Assembly (NCBI RefSeq): GCF_051958935.1
Contig: NZ_JBQCFP010000006.1
Location: 1 to 44,669, forward strand
DNA length: 44,669 nt
From: Dokdonella_A sp051958935
GTDB lineage: Bacteria > Pseudomonadota > Gammaproteobacteria > Xanthomonadales > Rhodanobacteraceae
Reading direction: 5' to 3'
Positions 24,756 through 33,320 of the stretch are shown here, in pieces. Under the pieces are notes generated by a model that saw only the letters and a program-made list of their open reading frames with translations, was not told where the DNA came from and did no database searches. Each line of letters starts with the position of its first letter. The stretch's first letter is position 1. The position numbers were made by a program, and so were the translations under genes.

Positions 24756-26147
24756 ATGCCCCGCCTGCTGCTCCGCAATGCCTCGCTGCTCGCGCTGTCC
24801 CTCGCCGTCTCGTCGGCTGTCACTGCGGGCACCGTCCACGCCGAAGCCGTCGTCGACCAGGTCTTCAACGCCGGATTCGAAGCGCCTGCGGGCGGCGTGG
24901 CCAACGCGTGCGACGGCTTCTACCAGCAGGGCTTCGCGCTGCTCGAAGGCAGGATCAATCCGCCGGCCGGCAGCATCGCCAAGCCGGCCAAGGGCCAGGC
25001 GTTCGCCGATCCCGGTTTCGACACCTGCATGGTGCGCATGACCCAGCACGACGTCGAGCCGCCGCAGCAGTTCGCGCGCAACGACTACTCGCGCCGCCAG
25101 CCGTTCAATGCCGACGACAGCCGCGTGCTCGTCTATGGTTCGGGTGGCAACTGGCACATCTACGACGCCAACACGATGCAATACGACAAGCGCCTCAACG
25201 GCCCGGCCGGCGACGCGGAAGTGCAGTGGCACCCGACCGATCCGAACAGCCTCTACTACATGCCGACCAACGGCGGCATGAAGATCTTCAAGCTCGACAT
25301 CCGCACCAATGCCTCGACGACGGTCGCCGACTTCAGCGGCCGCCTGCCGTGGTCGAATGCCGCGCGCCTGTGGACGAAGAGCGAAGGCTCGCCCTCGCGC
25401 GACGGTCGCTACTGGGGCTTCCAGGCCGAGACGAGCAGCTTCGGCATCCTGGGTTACGTCGTCTACGACCTCCAGAACAACCAGGTCGTCGGCACGCGCA
25501 ACGCGACCGTGCGGCCGGACCACACGAGCATGACGCCGTCCGGCCGCTGGTTCACCGCGTCGGACGACTCGCTCGGCACCTGGGCATGGTCGCCCGACTT
25601 CACGCAGAAGAAGAAGCTGCTGCACAAGTCCGAGCACTCCGACATCGCGGTCGGTGCGGACGGCCACGACATCTACACGTCGATCGACTTCCAGAGCAAC
25701 AGCGGCGACGTGTTCTTCGTCGACATCGACGCCTGCCCGAGCGTGCCGGCCGACGCCGACCCCGCGTCGACGCCGGAATGCCCGCGCACGGTGCTGTTCC
25801 CGACCTACGTCAACGGCTCGTCGACGTCGGTGCACATCTCCGGCAAGGCATACGCGAAGCCGGGCTGGGTGCTGATCTCGACCTACAACACGCGCCAAGA
25901 CCGCAACGGCGTGTGGCCGTGGTTCACCAACAAGGAAATCGCGGTCGAACTGAAGGCGAACGGCCGCGTCTTCGGCCTCGGCTATCACCACGGCGGCGAC
26001 GACGGCTATTGGACCGAAAACCAGGGTGCCGTCAACCGCGACTTCACGCGCGTCGCGTTCAACTCCAACTGGAGCACGGGCAGCGACACCGATGTCGACG
26101 ATTACCTGATCCAGCTCGAGCCGGGGATGATTCCCGCGGCGCAGTGA
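24756..26147 (+). CDS. Secreted beta-propeller-like protein of unknown function (paralogue A)
   Basis: The ATG at 24756 opens a signal peptide (MPRLLLRNASLLALSLAVSS ending in VHAEA). The 463-residue product has repeated short beta-hairpin motifs typical of a WD40/TolB-like propeller: DDSRVLVYGSGGNWHIYDAN, GDAEVQWHPTDPNSLYYMP, RWFTASDDSLGTWAWSPDF, HSDIAVGADGHDIYTSIDFQ and DVFFVDIDACPSVP. One conserved block, FARNDYSRRQPFNAD, is shared almost identically with the paralogue at 31829, and most of the length aligns. Some likeness to oligogalacturonate-lyase-type propellers is possible, but I cannot assign catalysis. Monocistronic: A+T-rich leader upstream and a strong terminator 38 bp downstream. 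Secretion beside an exopolysaccharide locus suggests polysaccharide binding or cleavage, as inference. Confidence 0.8.
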   Translation: MPRLLLRNASLLALSLAVSSAVTAGTVHAEAVVDQVFNAGFEAPAGGVANACDGFYQQGFALLEGRINPPAGSIAKPAKGQAFADPGFDTCMVRMTQHDVEPPQQFARNDYSRRQPFNADDSRVLVYGSGGNWHIYDANTMQYDKRLNGPAGDAEVQWHPTDPNSLYYMPTNGGMKIFKLDIRTNASTTVADFSGRLPWSNAARLWTKSEGSPSRDGRYWGFQAETSSFGILGYVVYDLQNNQVVGTRNATVRPDHTSMTPSGRWFTASDDSLGTWAWSPDFTQKKKLLHKSEHSDIAVGADGHDIYTSIDFQSNSGDVFFVDIDACPSVPADADPASTPECPRTVLFPTYVNGSSTSVHISGKAYAKPGWVLISTYNTRQDRNGVWPWFTNKEIAVELKANGRVFGLGYHHGGDDGYWTENQGAVNRDFTRVAFNSNWSTGSDTDVDDYLIQLEPGMIPAAQ

Positions 26148-26184
26148 GCATCGCGCACTGCAACAATCGCTGCAGTCCTGGACG

Positions 26185-26216
26185 AAAAGGCCGACGGTTG
26201 CGACCGCCGGCCTTTT
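26185..26216. terminator. Bidirectional rho-independent terminator
   Basis: AAAAGGCCG (26185-26193) pairs with CGGCCTTTT (26208-26216); inside these CGGT and ACCG continue the stem after one A-C mismatch, leaving a TGCG loop. The A and T ends give a U-run in both directions. It lies 38 bp after the stop of the secreted protein and serves equally the convergent 1088-residue gene that ends at 26254. Confidence 0.85.
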
Positions 26217-26250
26217 CGCTTTCATGCGGCGCGCGATCGCGCGCACGCAC

Positions 26251-26270
26251 CGATCACGGAATCGTGATCG
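26251..26270. repeat. Perfect inverted repeat over the stop codon of the 1088-residue gene
   Basis: CGATCACG (26251-26258) and CGTGATCG (26263-26270) form an 8-bp stem with a GAAT loop, spanning the TGA of the minus-strand gene. It could be a first terminator or mRNA-stabilising hairpin ahead of the stronger terminator at 26185-26216, or a protein-binding dyad. Confidence 0.4.
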
Positions 26271-29200
26271 CCGCGCCGCTGCGGTCGTACGCCCAGTCGA
26301 GCACCTGCGCGGGGAAGCCGTTCGGCGCACCCGTCACGAGGTGCAGGTAGCCGTAGTTCAACCGACCGCTTGCCTCGTCGTAGCACGCGATGCCGAGGTA
26401 GCCGTCCGCTCCACCGACCCAGCGACCGAGCCGACGCGATGCGCCCGACACGGGCGTCGCGGGACCTACCGTGTCGCCGGCGTACAGCACCGCGAACTCG
26501 CCGTCGCCGTCGACGACGCCACCCACCAGCGCCTCGAACGCCGGCGGCGCGACGTCGCCGTACCAGTACACGTACAGGCCGTCGCCGTCGGGACCACCCA
26601 CGAGGTCGTACAGGTTGACGTCGTCGCTCGTCATGTTCGCGTCGTAGCCATGGAAATCGGCCGTGGCGAAGTCGAAGGCGCTGCCGTCGACGCTGTCGGC
26701 GACCGCGGCGCCGATCGTGCCGGCGACGATGTCCGGGTTTGCGCTGGATTCGAAGCCGTCGCAGAACAGCGTGTCGCTGCCGCCGCTGCACGCGGCTGCC
26801 GGCGGGTGGCCGACGACGAGCGTGACCGGGATCGCGAGCACCGCCTGCAGCGGATCATTCGTGACGAGGCAGACCTCGGCGTGGTACTCGCCCTCGGCGA
26901 GCGCGCCGATCGAAGCATCGGCGACGATGGCGATCGTCGTGCTCGCGCCGCCGTCGAGACTCGCCGCTGCCGCATTCGCGGCGAGCCAGGGTACGACCTG
27001 GCCCGAGCACGGGCCGCCGCTGCCGCCGCCGGTGGCGACCGCGCGGATCATGAAATTGCCGTCGAGCGCCCCCTCCTCGATGTCGGCGACCGTGCCGGTG
27101 ATGTCGTTGTTGCCGAGGTTGGACAGGTCGACCGGCGGCACCGACGCCGAGGAGATGTACGACCGGCCCTGCGATGCGGACTCGTCGAGCGCGGCCGGGA
27201 AGAGTCGCGGCAGGAAGTTGCCTGCGAGCGCCCACTGGTCGGCGAAGCCGAGGTAGACGTCGCCGGCCGCGGGCACCTCGAAATCGACCGCGTAGGTTTC
27301 GAAGGTACCGGTGCTCGCGATCGGCACGAGCGTGTCGACGCCCAGCCGCAATGCATTGCGCGGGTCGCCATCGCCGTCGGCGTCGTAGTAGGCGACGAGG
27401 TTCGCCTGCAGCCCCGTGAGGTCGCCGTCGCCAGAGGGCCAGTAGACGCCGATCGAGTGGATCGTCATCGCGTTGCTCGCGACATAACGGTTGAGATACA
27501 CCGCCGCCTGCTCACCCGCTGCGCTGCCCGCGCCGAGCGCGGTTTCCGCGCTGCCGTCGTCGAGCTCGAGGGTGAACGCGTCCGACGGCAGCCACGGCGA
27601 GGCCGCGCGCGAGACGCGCGCGAGCGCATGCGCTGCGATCGTCGCCGGCACGCGCGCGTGCGTCGGCTTGCCTGCACCGAGCTTGGTGCGCGCATGCGGC
27701 ACCAGTGTCGCGTGCGCGGCGCCGCGCGTCTCGATCGAGAACACGAGCGGCGCGCTACCCGCTGCGTTCGACAGCACGACCGAACCGCTCGCGCTCGCGC
27801 CTTCCTCCACCTGCAGGCTCAGCGCAGCCGGAGCGACCGACGCACTCGGCGGCACGGCATCGACGCCGAGCGCGACCGAGTCGATCCACCAGCCGTTGTC
27901 GCCGTCGGCGGCGAACGACGCATCGTCGGCCGTGCGGAAGCGCAGGCGCGTCGCATGCCCCGTCGCGGCTGCGGGCAAGCTCGCGACTGTCGTCATCCAG
28001 CCGTGGCTGTCGCCGCTCCACGCGGGCCGGCCGCCGATCGGATTGTTGCTGCCGTCATTGAGCGTGGTGCCGTAGCCGCCGCTGGCGAATCGCCCGCCGG
28101 CGTCGACGATGTCGACGTACGATCCACCGTCGATCGAGATCTCGAGCACCGCCCCATCGAAGCGGCGTTCGAGGTTGTAGCGCTGTCGAAACGACACGTT
28201 CTGGTGCGCGACGGGCGTGAAGACCGGCGTGTCGAGCGTGAAGTCGGCGACGAACGCCCGCTCGGGCGCATGCACGGAGACCGGCGCGGAGTCGGCGACG
28301 TCGCTGACGGTGCGCCAGTCCGCGCCGCTGCCGCCGGACGATATCCATCCGGACGGCAAGGCGGGCGGCGCGCTGCCGTCGAAATCCTCGGCGGGCGGAA
28401 AGGCGCCGCCGTCCGCGCTCATCACGAGCAGGGTCGCGCCGACACTGCCCGCATTCGCACCGAGGTCGGTCTGCAGTGCTCCTGCGCCGAGCGAGTTGGT
28501 GTAGGTGCCGGGCACTGCGCCGCTCACGGCAACGCTGACGCTGCAGGTGCCCGCTGCGGGAATCTGCGCCCCCGCGGGCAGGATCACGTGCGTGCCGCTC
28601 GCAGTGGGTGCGGCGCCGATGCAGGTGCTGCTCGCGGCGCCGGCGACGACGAGGCCGGTGGGCAACGCGTCGTCGAGATCCGCGGTCAGCGTCGCCACGC
28701 CCGGCTGGGACTGGTTGCCGAGCGTGATCGTCAGTGTCGACGGACTGCCCGCGGCCACTGCGGCCGGCACGAAGGCGAGCGCCAGCCCAGGCGGTGCGAG
28801 CACGCCGGCGGCGCGGAACCGCAGGTCGTCGATGAGTTCGCCGCCGTCGGCCTGCGCGCGGAACACGACCTTGCCGATCGGCACCGCACTCGTCGCGCCG
28901 AAGAATGCGGCGTTGTCGCGTGTGCCGACCGGCGTGACCGTGGTCGAGCCGAGCGAAACGCCATCGGCATCGAAGACCTCGATGTCGACCGCGGTGCCGC
29001 CGCTGAGGCCACCGTAGACGTCGGCGGCGACCGCATCGACCGGCGGGTCGAGCGTGACGATCGTCGCGTCGACGAAGGTCGTCGCGCCGACCGCGCGCGT
29101 GGCCTGGTTGGGCCCGAGAAAGGCCGGCGGGAATTCGATGATGCCGTTGCCCGACGTCGACGTGATCGCGAAGCCGCTCGCGAGCTGGCCGGGCGCGAAG

Positions 29201-29520
29201 CATACGTCGTTCGAGGTGCTGCCCATCGGCTCGCCGCACAAGGTCGGGAACGGGCCGACCGGGCTGCCGCCATCGAAGGTTTCGGTGGTGAGGTTGGGCG
29301 GGACGCCGAGTGCGGCGTCGAACGCCGCCTCGTCGGCATGGAACTGCACGCCGCCGCGCACGGACGCAGTGGCGGCGAGCGCGGCGGGCGCGGCGAACGA
29401 TGCGCCGAACAGCGCGGCCGCGAGTGCGCACGACGCAGCGCGGCGGCCCTGTCCGCCGAAGCGCAGGCGATGCGGGAATCGGGAGTGCTGCGCACGAGGC
29501 GCAGCCAGCGGGATCTTCAT
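26254..29520 (-). CDS. Large secreted mosaic protein with DUF11-like and jelly-roll-type domains
   Basis: A 1088-residue exported protein of unknown function. The N-terminus has a basic stretch and a hydrophobic signal core (CALAAALFGASFAAPAALAA). Modules by eye: residues about 55-235, a secreted-protein domain (FHADEAAFDAAL to GGELIDDLRFRAAG); about 240-365, an immunoglobulin-like DUF11-type repeat (ITLGNQSQPGVATLTADLDD); about 375-550, a MAM/immune-inhibitor-A-like jelly roll (FRQRYNLERRFDGAVLEISI; GWMTTVASLPAAATGHATRL; DNGWWIDSVALG). Further Ig-like and beta-sandwich segments follow to about 900. Near residue 925 is CSGGSDTLFCDGFES, a motif I associate with secreted proteins of Lysobacterales, and then a C-terminal beta domain. 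There is no PEP-CTERM tail and no catalytic motif. It is probably a surface or matrix protein, convergent with paralogue A. Confidence 0.78.
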   Translation of the reverse strand: MKIPLAAPRAQHSRFPHRLRFGGQGRRAASCALAAALFGASFAAPAALAATASVRGGVQFHADEAAFDAALGVPPNLTTETFDGGSPVGPFPTLCGEPMGSTSNDVCFAPGQLASGFAITSTSGNGIIEFPPAFLGPNQATRAVGATTFVDATIVTLDPPVDAVAADVYGGLSGGTAVDIEVFDADGVSLGSTTVTPVGTRDNAAFFGATSAVPIGKVVFRAQADGGELIDDLRFRAAGVLAPPGLALAFVPAAVAAGSPSTLTITLGNQSQPGVATLTADLDDALPTGLVVAGAASSTCIGAAPTASGTHVILPAGAQIPAAGTCSVSVAVSGAVPGTYTNSLGAGALQTDLGANAGSVGATLLVMSADGGAFPPAEDFDGSAPPALPSGWISSGGSGADWRTVSDVADSAPVSVHAPERAFVADFTLDTPVFTPVAHQNVSFRQRYNLERRFDGAVLEISIDGGSYVDIVDAGGRFASGGYGTTLNDGSNNPIGGRPAWSGDSHGWMTTVASLPAAATGHATRLRFRTADDASFAADGDNGWWIDSVALGVDAVPPSASVAPAALSLQVEEGASASGSVVLSNAAGSAPLVFSIETRGAAHATLVPHARTKLGAGKPTHARVPATIAAHALARVSRAASPWLPSDAFTLELDDGSAETALGAGSAAGEQAAVYLNRYVASNAMTIHSIGVYWPSGDGDLTGLQANLVAYYDADGDGDPRNALRLGVDTLVPIASTGTFETYAVDFEVPAAGDVYLGFADQWALAGNFLPRLFPAALDESASQGRSYISSASVPPVDLSNLGNNDITGTVADIEEGALDGNFMIRAVATGGGSGGPCSGQVVPWLAANAAAASLDGGASTTIAIVADASIGALAEGEYHAEVCLVTNDPLQAVLAIPVTLVVGHPPAAACSGGSDTLFCDGFESSANPDIVAGTIGAAVADSVDGSAFDFATADFHGYDANMTSDDVNLYDLVGGPDGDGLYVYWYGDVAPPAFEALVGGVVDGDGEFAVLYAGDTVGPATPVSGASRRLGRWVGGADGYLGIACYDEASGRLNYGYLHLVTGAPNGFPAQVLDWAYDRSGAAITIP

Positions 29521-29856
29521 GGCGGGTTCCGGATTGCGGAGCCGTGCGCACGCGCATCCGCACCGGCTCGGCGCGGACGATCGGCGTCACGACGGATCCG
29601 GCCTCACCGCGCTCCTGCGCGGCGGCCGTCGGCATCGCGCGCCGATGCGGCGCGCGCGTCTCGTCCCCCGGGCCCGCGCGCGAGTACGCGGGCGCGCGCC
29701 GCGCGTCCTCGCGGCCGGCGGTTCGCCGGCCCTGCCTCCCGCGCCGGGCCGGCGGCGGCGAACCGGCACAGCCTAGGCGCGGCGCGCGCGCGCCGGCAAT
29801 GCCTGCGCGCGGCGTAGTTGGGTCGTTGGCACAAACGGGCCAAGTAGAAGTGGAAC
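29521..29856. other. 336-bp non-coding gap with one GC hairpin
   Basis: No gene is supported here. The region contains a perfect 8-bp hairpin, GGCCGGCG (29713-29720), loop GTT, CGCCGGCC (29724-29731), without a T tract. It must hold the promoter and leader of the 1088-residue gene and the 3' end of the regulator transcript, all on the minus strand. No promoter could be identified with confidence. Confidence 0.5.
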
Positions 29857-30855
29857 TCAGCGGCGCGCGGCGGCACGCTGTGCGGCGAGGAAGCCGAGCT
29901 GGCAGCGCGTCGCGGCGCCGAGTTCCTTCATGAGCGCGCTGATGCGCCGCGCGAGCGTGCGGTGCGAGATGCCGAGCTCCAGCTGGATCGCCTTGTCGTT
30001 GAGACCCGAGGTCAGCAGCGACAGCAGCGCGTCGCGCGAGCTGGCGCCGTCGTCGGGTGCGACCGTGTACGGCGTCGCCGCACGCCAGAGCATGTCGAAA
30101 ATCTCGCACAGCGCATCCAGCAGCGACGAGGGTCGCACCAGCAGCACCGGCCCGCCCGGCTGGCGCAGGTCGAGCGGGATGATCGCCATGCGCCGGTCGG
30201 CGATGACGAGCTTGAACGGCAGTGCCGCCGCGATGCGGCACTCCTCGCCGCGCGCGGCGTTGTCGCGCATGTGCTCGGTCCAGCCCGGCATCGTCAGCAG
30301 GTCGCTGTCGATCAGCGCGCGGCAGCGCACCCCGCGCGCGAGCGCCTCGAACAGCAGGTGGTCGGGTTCGTCGACGTTGGACACGAGCATCGGTCGGCGC
30401 GTCAGGCTGAGCAGTTCCTCGCGCACCGTGCGATGCATCTGCACGAACAGCTGCGCAGTGGCACTCGGGCTCAGGATCTCGACGAGGCGCTCGTCGCGCA
30501 CGACGCCGCCCGTGCCCGCGGCGGCGAGCGTCGCGATGGCCGCGCGCGCGCGGCGCTGGCGCTGCTCCTCGTCGCGCTGGCTCGTCGCGATCAGCGTCTC
30601 GATCGCGACCCCCGGCGGCGCGGCGAAGTAGCGCGGCGGGCGATCAGGCGTGTGCGAGGCCATGCCCTTGTCACCGAGCGTGCGCAAGACGCCGGCGACC
30701 TGGCGCGTCGTCAGAGCGAGGCGCCGCGCGAGTTCGGCCGACGACAGGCCTTCGTGGCGCAGCAGCAGGCGATAGGCACGCTCCTCGAGCGGCGTGACGC
30801 CCATCCCTTCGAGCGCCTGCCGCGTGGTCGGCGATGGAGCGGTACGCGATGGCAT
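29857..30855 (-). CDS. Transcriptional regulator with TrmB-like and LuxR-type HTH domains
   Basis: A 332-residue DNA-binding protein. Residues about 18-75 form a TrmB/MarR-like winged helix (GVTPLEERAYRLLLRHEGLS; ELARRLALTTRQVAGVLRTL). The middle (about 120-255) is a phospholipase-D-like effector domain without visible HKD motifs (LFEALARGVRCRALIDSDLL; KLVIADRRMAIIPLD). The C-terminus (about 275-325) is a LuxR-type helix-turn-helix (LLSLLTSGLNDKAIQLELGI; SHRTLARRISALMKELGAAT). This architecture is best known from actinobacterial orphan regulators and is less usual in Proteobacteria. The start at 30855 is the first ATG giving only conserved-looking sequence. It lies 61 bp after the YdcF-like gene in the same direction and upstream of the 1088-residue gene, its most obvious target. 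Confidence 0.78.
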   Translation of the reverse strand: MPSRTAPSPTTRQALEGMGVTPLEERAYRLLLRHEGLSSAELARRLALTTRQVAGVLRTLGDKGMASHTPDRPPRYFAAPPGVAIETLIATSQRDEEQRQRRARAAIATLAAAGTGGVVRDERLVEILSPSATAQLFVQMHRTVREELLSLTRRPMLVSNVDEPDHLLFEALARGVRCRALIDSDLLTMPGWTEHMRDNAARGEECRIAAALPFKLVIADRRMAIIPLDLRQPGGPVLLVRPSSLLDALCEIFDMLWRAATPYTVAPDDGASSRDALLSLLTSGLNDKAIQLELGISHRTLARRISALMKELGAATRCQLGFLAAQRAAARR

Positions 30856-30916
30856 GGCGGGAACCCGTGCAGCGGCAATCGCCGCTAGGTCGCACGCCCG
30901 CGCGCGCGCGACAACG

Positions 30917-31654
30917 TCAGTCGTGCGCGGCGCGCCACGCACGCAGGCGATAGGCGAGTTCGCCGACGAGTTCGTGCAACGCATCCTCCGCCTTCATCGT
31001 CGCGCTGCCGGTCGGCAGCAGGTAGCCGAGGTTGTCCGGCGCGTAGTAGCGCGGCTGCGCCGGATACGAGCATGCGTCGAAACCCGCCGCGCGGAACGCC
31101 ACGAGCGAGCGCGCCATGTGCAGGCTCGACGTCACGAGCCAGATCCGCCGCGGCAACGCCGGTGCGAGCGCTGCGCTCGCCTGCGCGTTCTGCCAGGTAT
31201 TGAGCGAGGCCGTCTCGACCTGCAGCAGGGACGCATCGGCGCCGAGATCGCGCGCGAGATTGGCGAGGATCACGCTATCGGCGACGCCGCGATCGCTGGT
31301 GCCTACGACGGCGAGCGGCACGGGGCCGAGCCCGCGCTGCAACGCCACGGCCGCGAGCAGGCGCTGGATGCTGGCGAGGCCGAGCGCGGCATAGTCGCGC
31401 TCGCCGCGGGGGCGCGCGACGAGCCCGCCGGACAGCACGACGACCGCCTGCGGCGGCGCGCCGGCGCCGCCCGACGGTGCGGGCGCACGCGCCTCCTGCA
31501 CGCGCACGAGCGCGTTCGCACCGAGCGGCGTGGTCAGCACGACGAGGACGGTGGCGATGGCCGCGCACAGCAGGCGCAGGCGTCGCCAACCCATGCGACG
31601 CGCGATCCACCAGGCGATTCCGACGAGCAGCAGCAGGCGCAACGGCGACAGCAT
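30917..31654 (-). CDS. YdcF/SanA/ElyC-type (DUF218) membrane protein
   Basis: A 245-residue inner-membrane protein with two N-terminal membrane segments (LRLLLLVGIAWWIARRMG and LLCAAIATVLVVLTTPLGAN) and a periplasmic DUF218 domain. Family marks are AVVVLSGGL (about residue 70), the acidic/His region of VADSVILANLARDLG, ETASLNTWQNAQ, and IWLVTSSLHMARSLVAFRAAGF with its Ser-x-x-His. ElyC and SanA affect envelope polysaccharide and lipid-carrier metabolism, so a link with the nearby polysaccharide genes is plausible but unproven. The start at 31654 is the ATG before the hydrophobic segment. It is divergent from paralogue B, with 174 bp between. Confidence 0.85.
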   Translation of the reverse strand: MLSPLRLLLLVGIAWWIARRMGWRRLRLLCAAIATVLVVLTTPLGANALVRVQEARAPAPSGGAGAPPQAVVVLSGGLVARPRGERDYAALGLASIQRLLAAVALQRGLGPVPLAVVGTSDRGVADSVILANLARDLGADASLLQVETASLNTWQNAQASAALAPALPRRIWLVTSSLHMARSLVAFRAAGFDACSYPAQPRYYAPDNLGYLLPTGSATMKAEDALHELVGELAYRLRAWRAAHD

Positions 31655-31828
31655 CCGACCCCTCCGGCGACGCCCGCCAGTGTCGCATGTCCACCGATGC
31701 GGCTGTCTTCTCGCGCGGCCGCCGAACTCACGCAAACGCCGTGCAGACCCACGCGGCGCACGGCGGTGCCCTACAATGGCCGCGCGCATACGGGGCTCTC
31801 GCAGGCCCGCAGGCACGGAGCCGAGAGG
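31655..31828. promoter_or_regulatory. Divergent promoter region between YdcF-like gene and paralogue B
   Basis: These 174 bp separate two divergent genes and must carry both promoters. TACAAT at 31772-31777 is a fair sigma-70 -10 candidate for the plus-strand gene, 51 bp before its ATG, but no good -35 hexamer stands 16-18 bp upstream. GAGAGG just before the ATG at 31829 is the ribosome site. Confidence 0.35.
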
Positions 31829-33316
31829 ATGACCGACGACAGCAGCGCCGCGCGCCGCCCGCTACTCGCGTGCCTACTCCGGGCCGTCGTCGTCACCGCA
31901 CTCGCGAGCCTGTCCAGCGCCGGCGCCCGCGCCGACGAACACTCGCAGCACGCGCGGCCTCCGCTCGAAGCGGGCCAGCCGTCGAATGTGCGATCACAGG
32001 GCGTCGCAGCCGCCTGCGAAGCGGGCGTCTACGCCGGCCAGCCGGTCGCGCTTCGCGCGCTCCTGCCGCAGGGCAACGATGTGCCACAGGCCGTCGTGCC
32101 GAAGCCCGCGAAGGGCACGGTGTTCCGCGACCGCAGCGGCACCTGCGCCGTGCGTGCGACCGCGCACGACGTCGAGCCGCCGCCGACGTTCGCGCGCAAC
32201 GACTACTCGCGCCGCCAACCGTTCAACGCGGATTCGAGCTTCGTCCTCGTCTACGCGAGCGGCGGCTACTGGCATCTGTACGATGCGGACACGCTGCGCT
32301 ACCTCAAGCGCCTCGACGGCCCCGCCGGAGACGCCGAGCCGCAGTGGCATGCGACCGACCCGAACACGCTTTATTACCTGCCGACCAACGGCGGCCTCGA
32401 GCTCTATGCACTGGACGTGCGCGACAACCAGTCGCGCGTCGCGGCGGATTTCCACGGCCGCCTGCCGTGGCCCGACGCGACCCACCTGTGGACGAAGGAC
32501 GAAGGATCGCCCTCGGCGGACGGCCGTTACTGGGGGTTCCAGGCCGAGGCCGGCAACGAATTCGCGATCCGCGGCTACGTCGTCTACGATCTCCAAACCG
32601 ACCGCATCGTCGGCACGCGCGCGGCATCGATCCGGCCCGATCATGTCAGCATGAGCCCGTCCGGCCGCTGGTTCACGAGCTCGGGCGACGAGGAAGGCAC
32701 CTGGGCATGGTCGCCCGACTTCCGCACGAAGAAGAAGCTGCACCACAAGTCGGAGCATTCCGATCTCGCGCTCGGCGCGAACGGCCACGACCTCTACGTC
32801 TCCGTCGATTTCCAGAGCGCGCGCGGCGACGTCTTCTTCGTCGACATCGATGCGTGCCCTGCGGTGCCCGCATCGGCGTCCCCGTCCGGCGTGCCCGAGT
32901 GCCCGCGCACCGTGCTGTTCCCGACCTACATCGACGGCGCGCACGCCTCGCTGCATTTCTCCGGCAAGGCGTTTGGCCATCCCGGCTGGGTGGTCGTGTC
33001 GAGCTACGACACGCAGCGCACGCGCAGCGGGAGCTGGCCCTGGTACACGGACAAGATCTTCGCGGTCGAACTCGCCCCGCAACCGCGCATGCGCACGCTC
33101 GGCTACCACGAGGTCGCGCATTATGCGGGTTACTGGACCGAGCCGCACGCCTCGCCGGACCGCATGCTCGGCCGCGTGATGTTCAATTCGAACTGGGGTA
33201 CGACGAGCGCCGACGACGTCGACGACTACATGATCGTGCTGCGTGATCGGGCACTGCCACTCGCCGCGCGCGGTCAGGCGGCGGCGGCGGCTGCGGCTGC
33301 GGCGCAGGCGCGCTGA
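31829..33316 (+). CDS. Secreted beta-propeller-like protein of unknown function (paralogue B)
   Basis: A 495-residue exported protein, paralogous to the protein at 24756. The signal peptide is LLACLLRAVVVTALASLSSA ending in ARA, preceded by a charged leader. Shared blocks include VEPPPTFARNDYSRRQPFNAD, GYWHLYDADTLRYLKRLDGP, QWHATDPNTLYYLPTNGG, LPWPDATHLWTKDEGSPS, the YWGFQAE block, HKSEHSDLALGANGHDLYVS, DVFFVDIDACPAVP and NSNWGTTSADDVDDYMI. Differences are an insertion after the signal peptide and a C-terminal tail of 18 or so mostly Ala residues (AARGQAAAAAAAAAQAR). The near-constant motifs argue for the same fold and ligand. The stop is four bases from the convergent galE stop. I cannot assign an enzymatic activity. 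Confidence 0.8.
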   Translation: MTDDSSAARRPLLACLLRAVVVTALASLSSAGARADEHSQHARPPLEAGQPSNVRSQGVAAACEAGVYAGQPVALRALLPQGNDVPQAVVPKPAKGTVFRDRSGTCAVRATAHDVEPPPTFARNDYSRRQPFNADSSFVLVYASGGYWHLYDADTLRYLKRLDGPAGDAEPQWHATDPNTLYYLPTNGGLELYALDVRDNQSRVAADFHGRLPWPDATHLWTKDEGSPSADGRYWGFQAEAGNEFAIRGYVVYDLQTDRIVGTRAASIRPDHVSMSPSGRWFTSSGDEEGTWAWSPDFRTKKKLHHKSEHSDLALGANGHDLYVSVDFQSARGDVFFVDIDACPAVPASASPSGVPECPRTVLFPTYIDGAHASLHFSGKAFGHPGWVVVSSYDTQRTRSGSWPWYTDKIFAVELAPQPRMRTLGYHEVAHYAGYWTEPHASPDRMLGRVMFNSNWGTTSADDVDDYMIVLRDRALPLAARGQAAAAAAAAAQAR

Positions 33317-33320
33317 CGGC

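Noticed and set aside
26229..26244. 16-bp perfect palindrome of alternating G/C around GATC
   Set aside because: Alternating GC runs produce such palindromes by chance here; it has no further structure and adjoins a convincing terminator.
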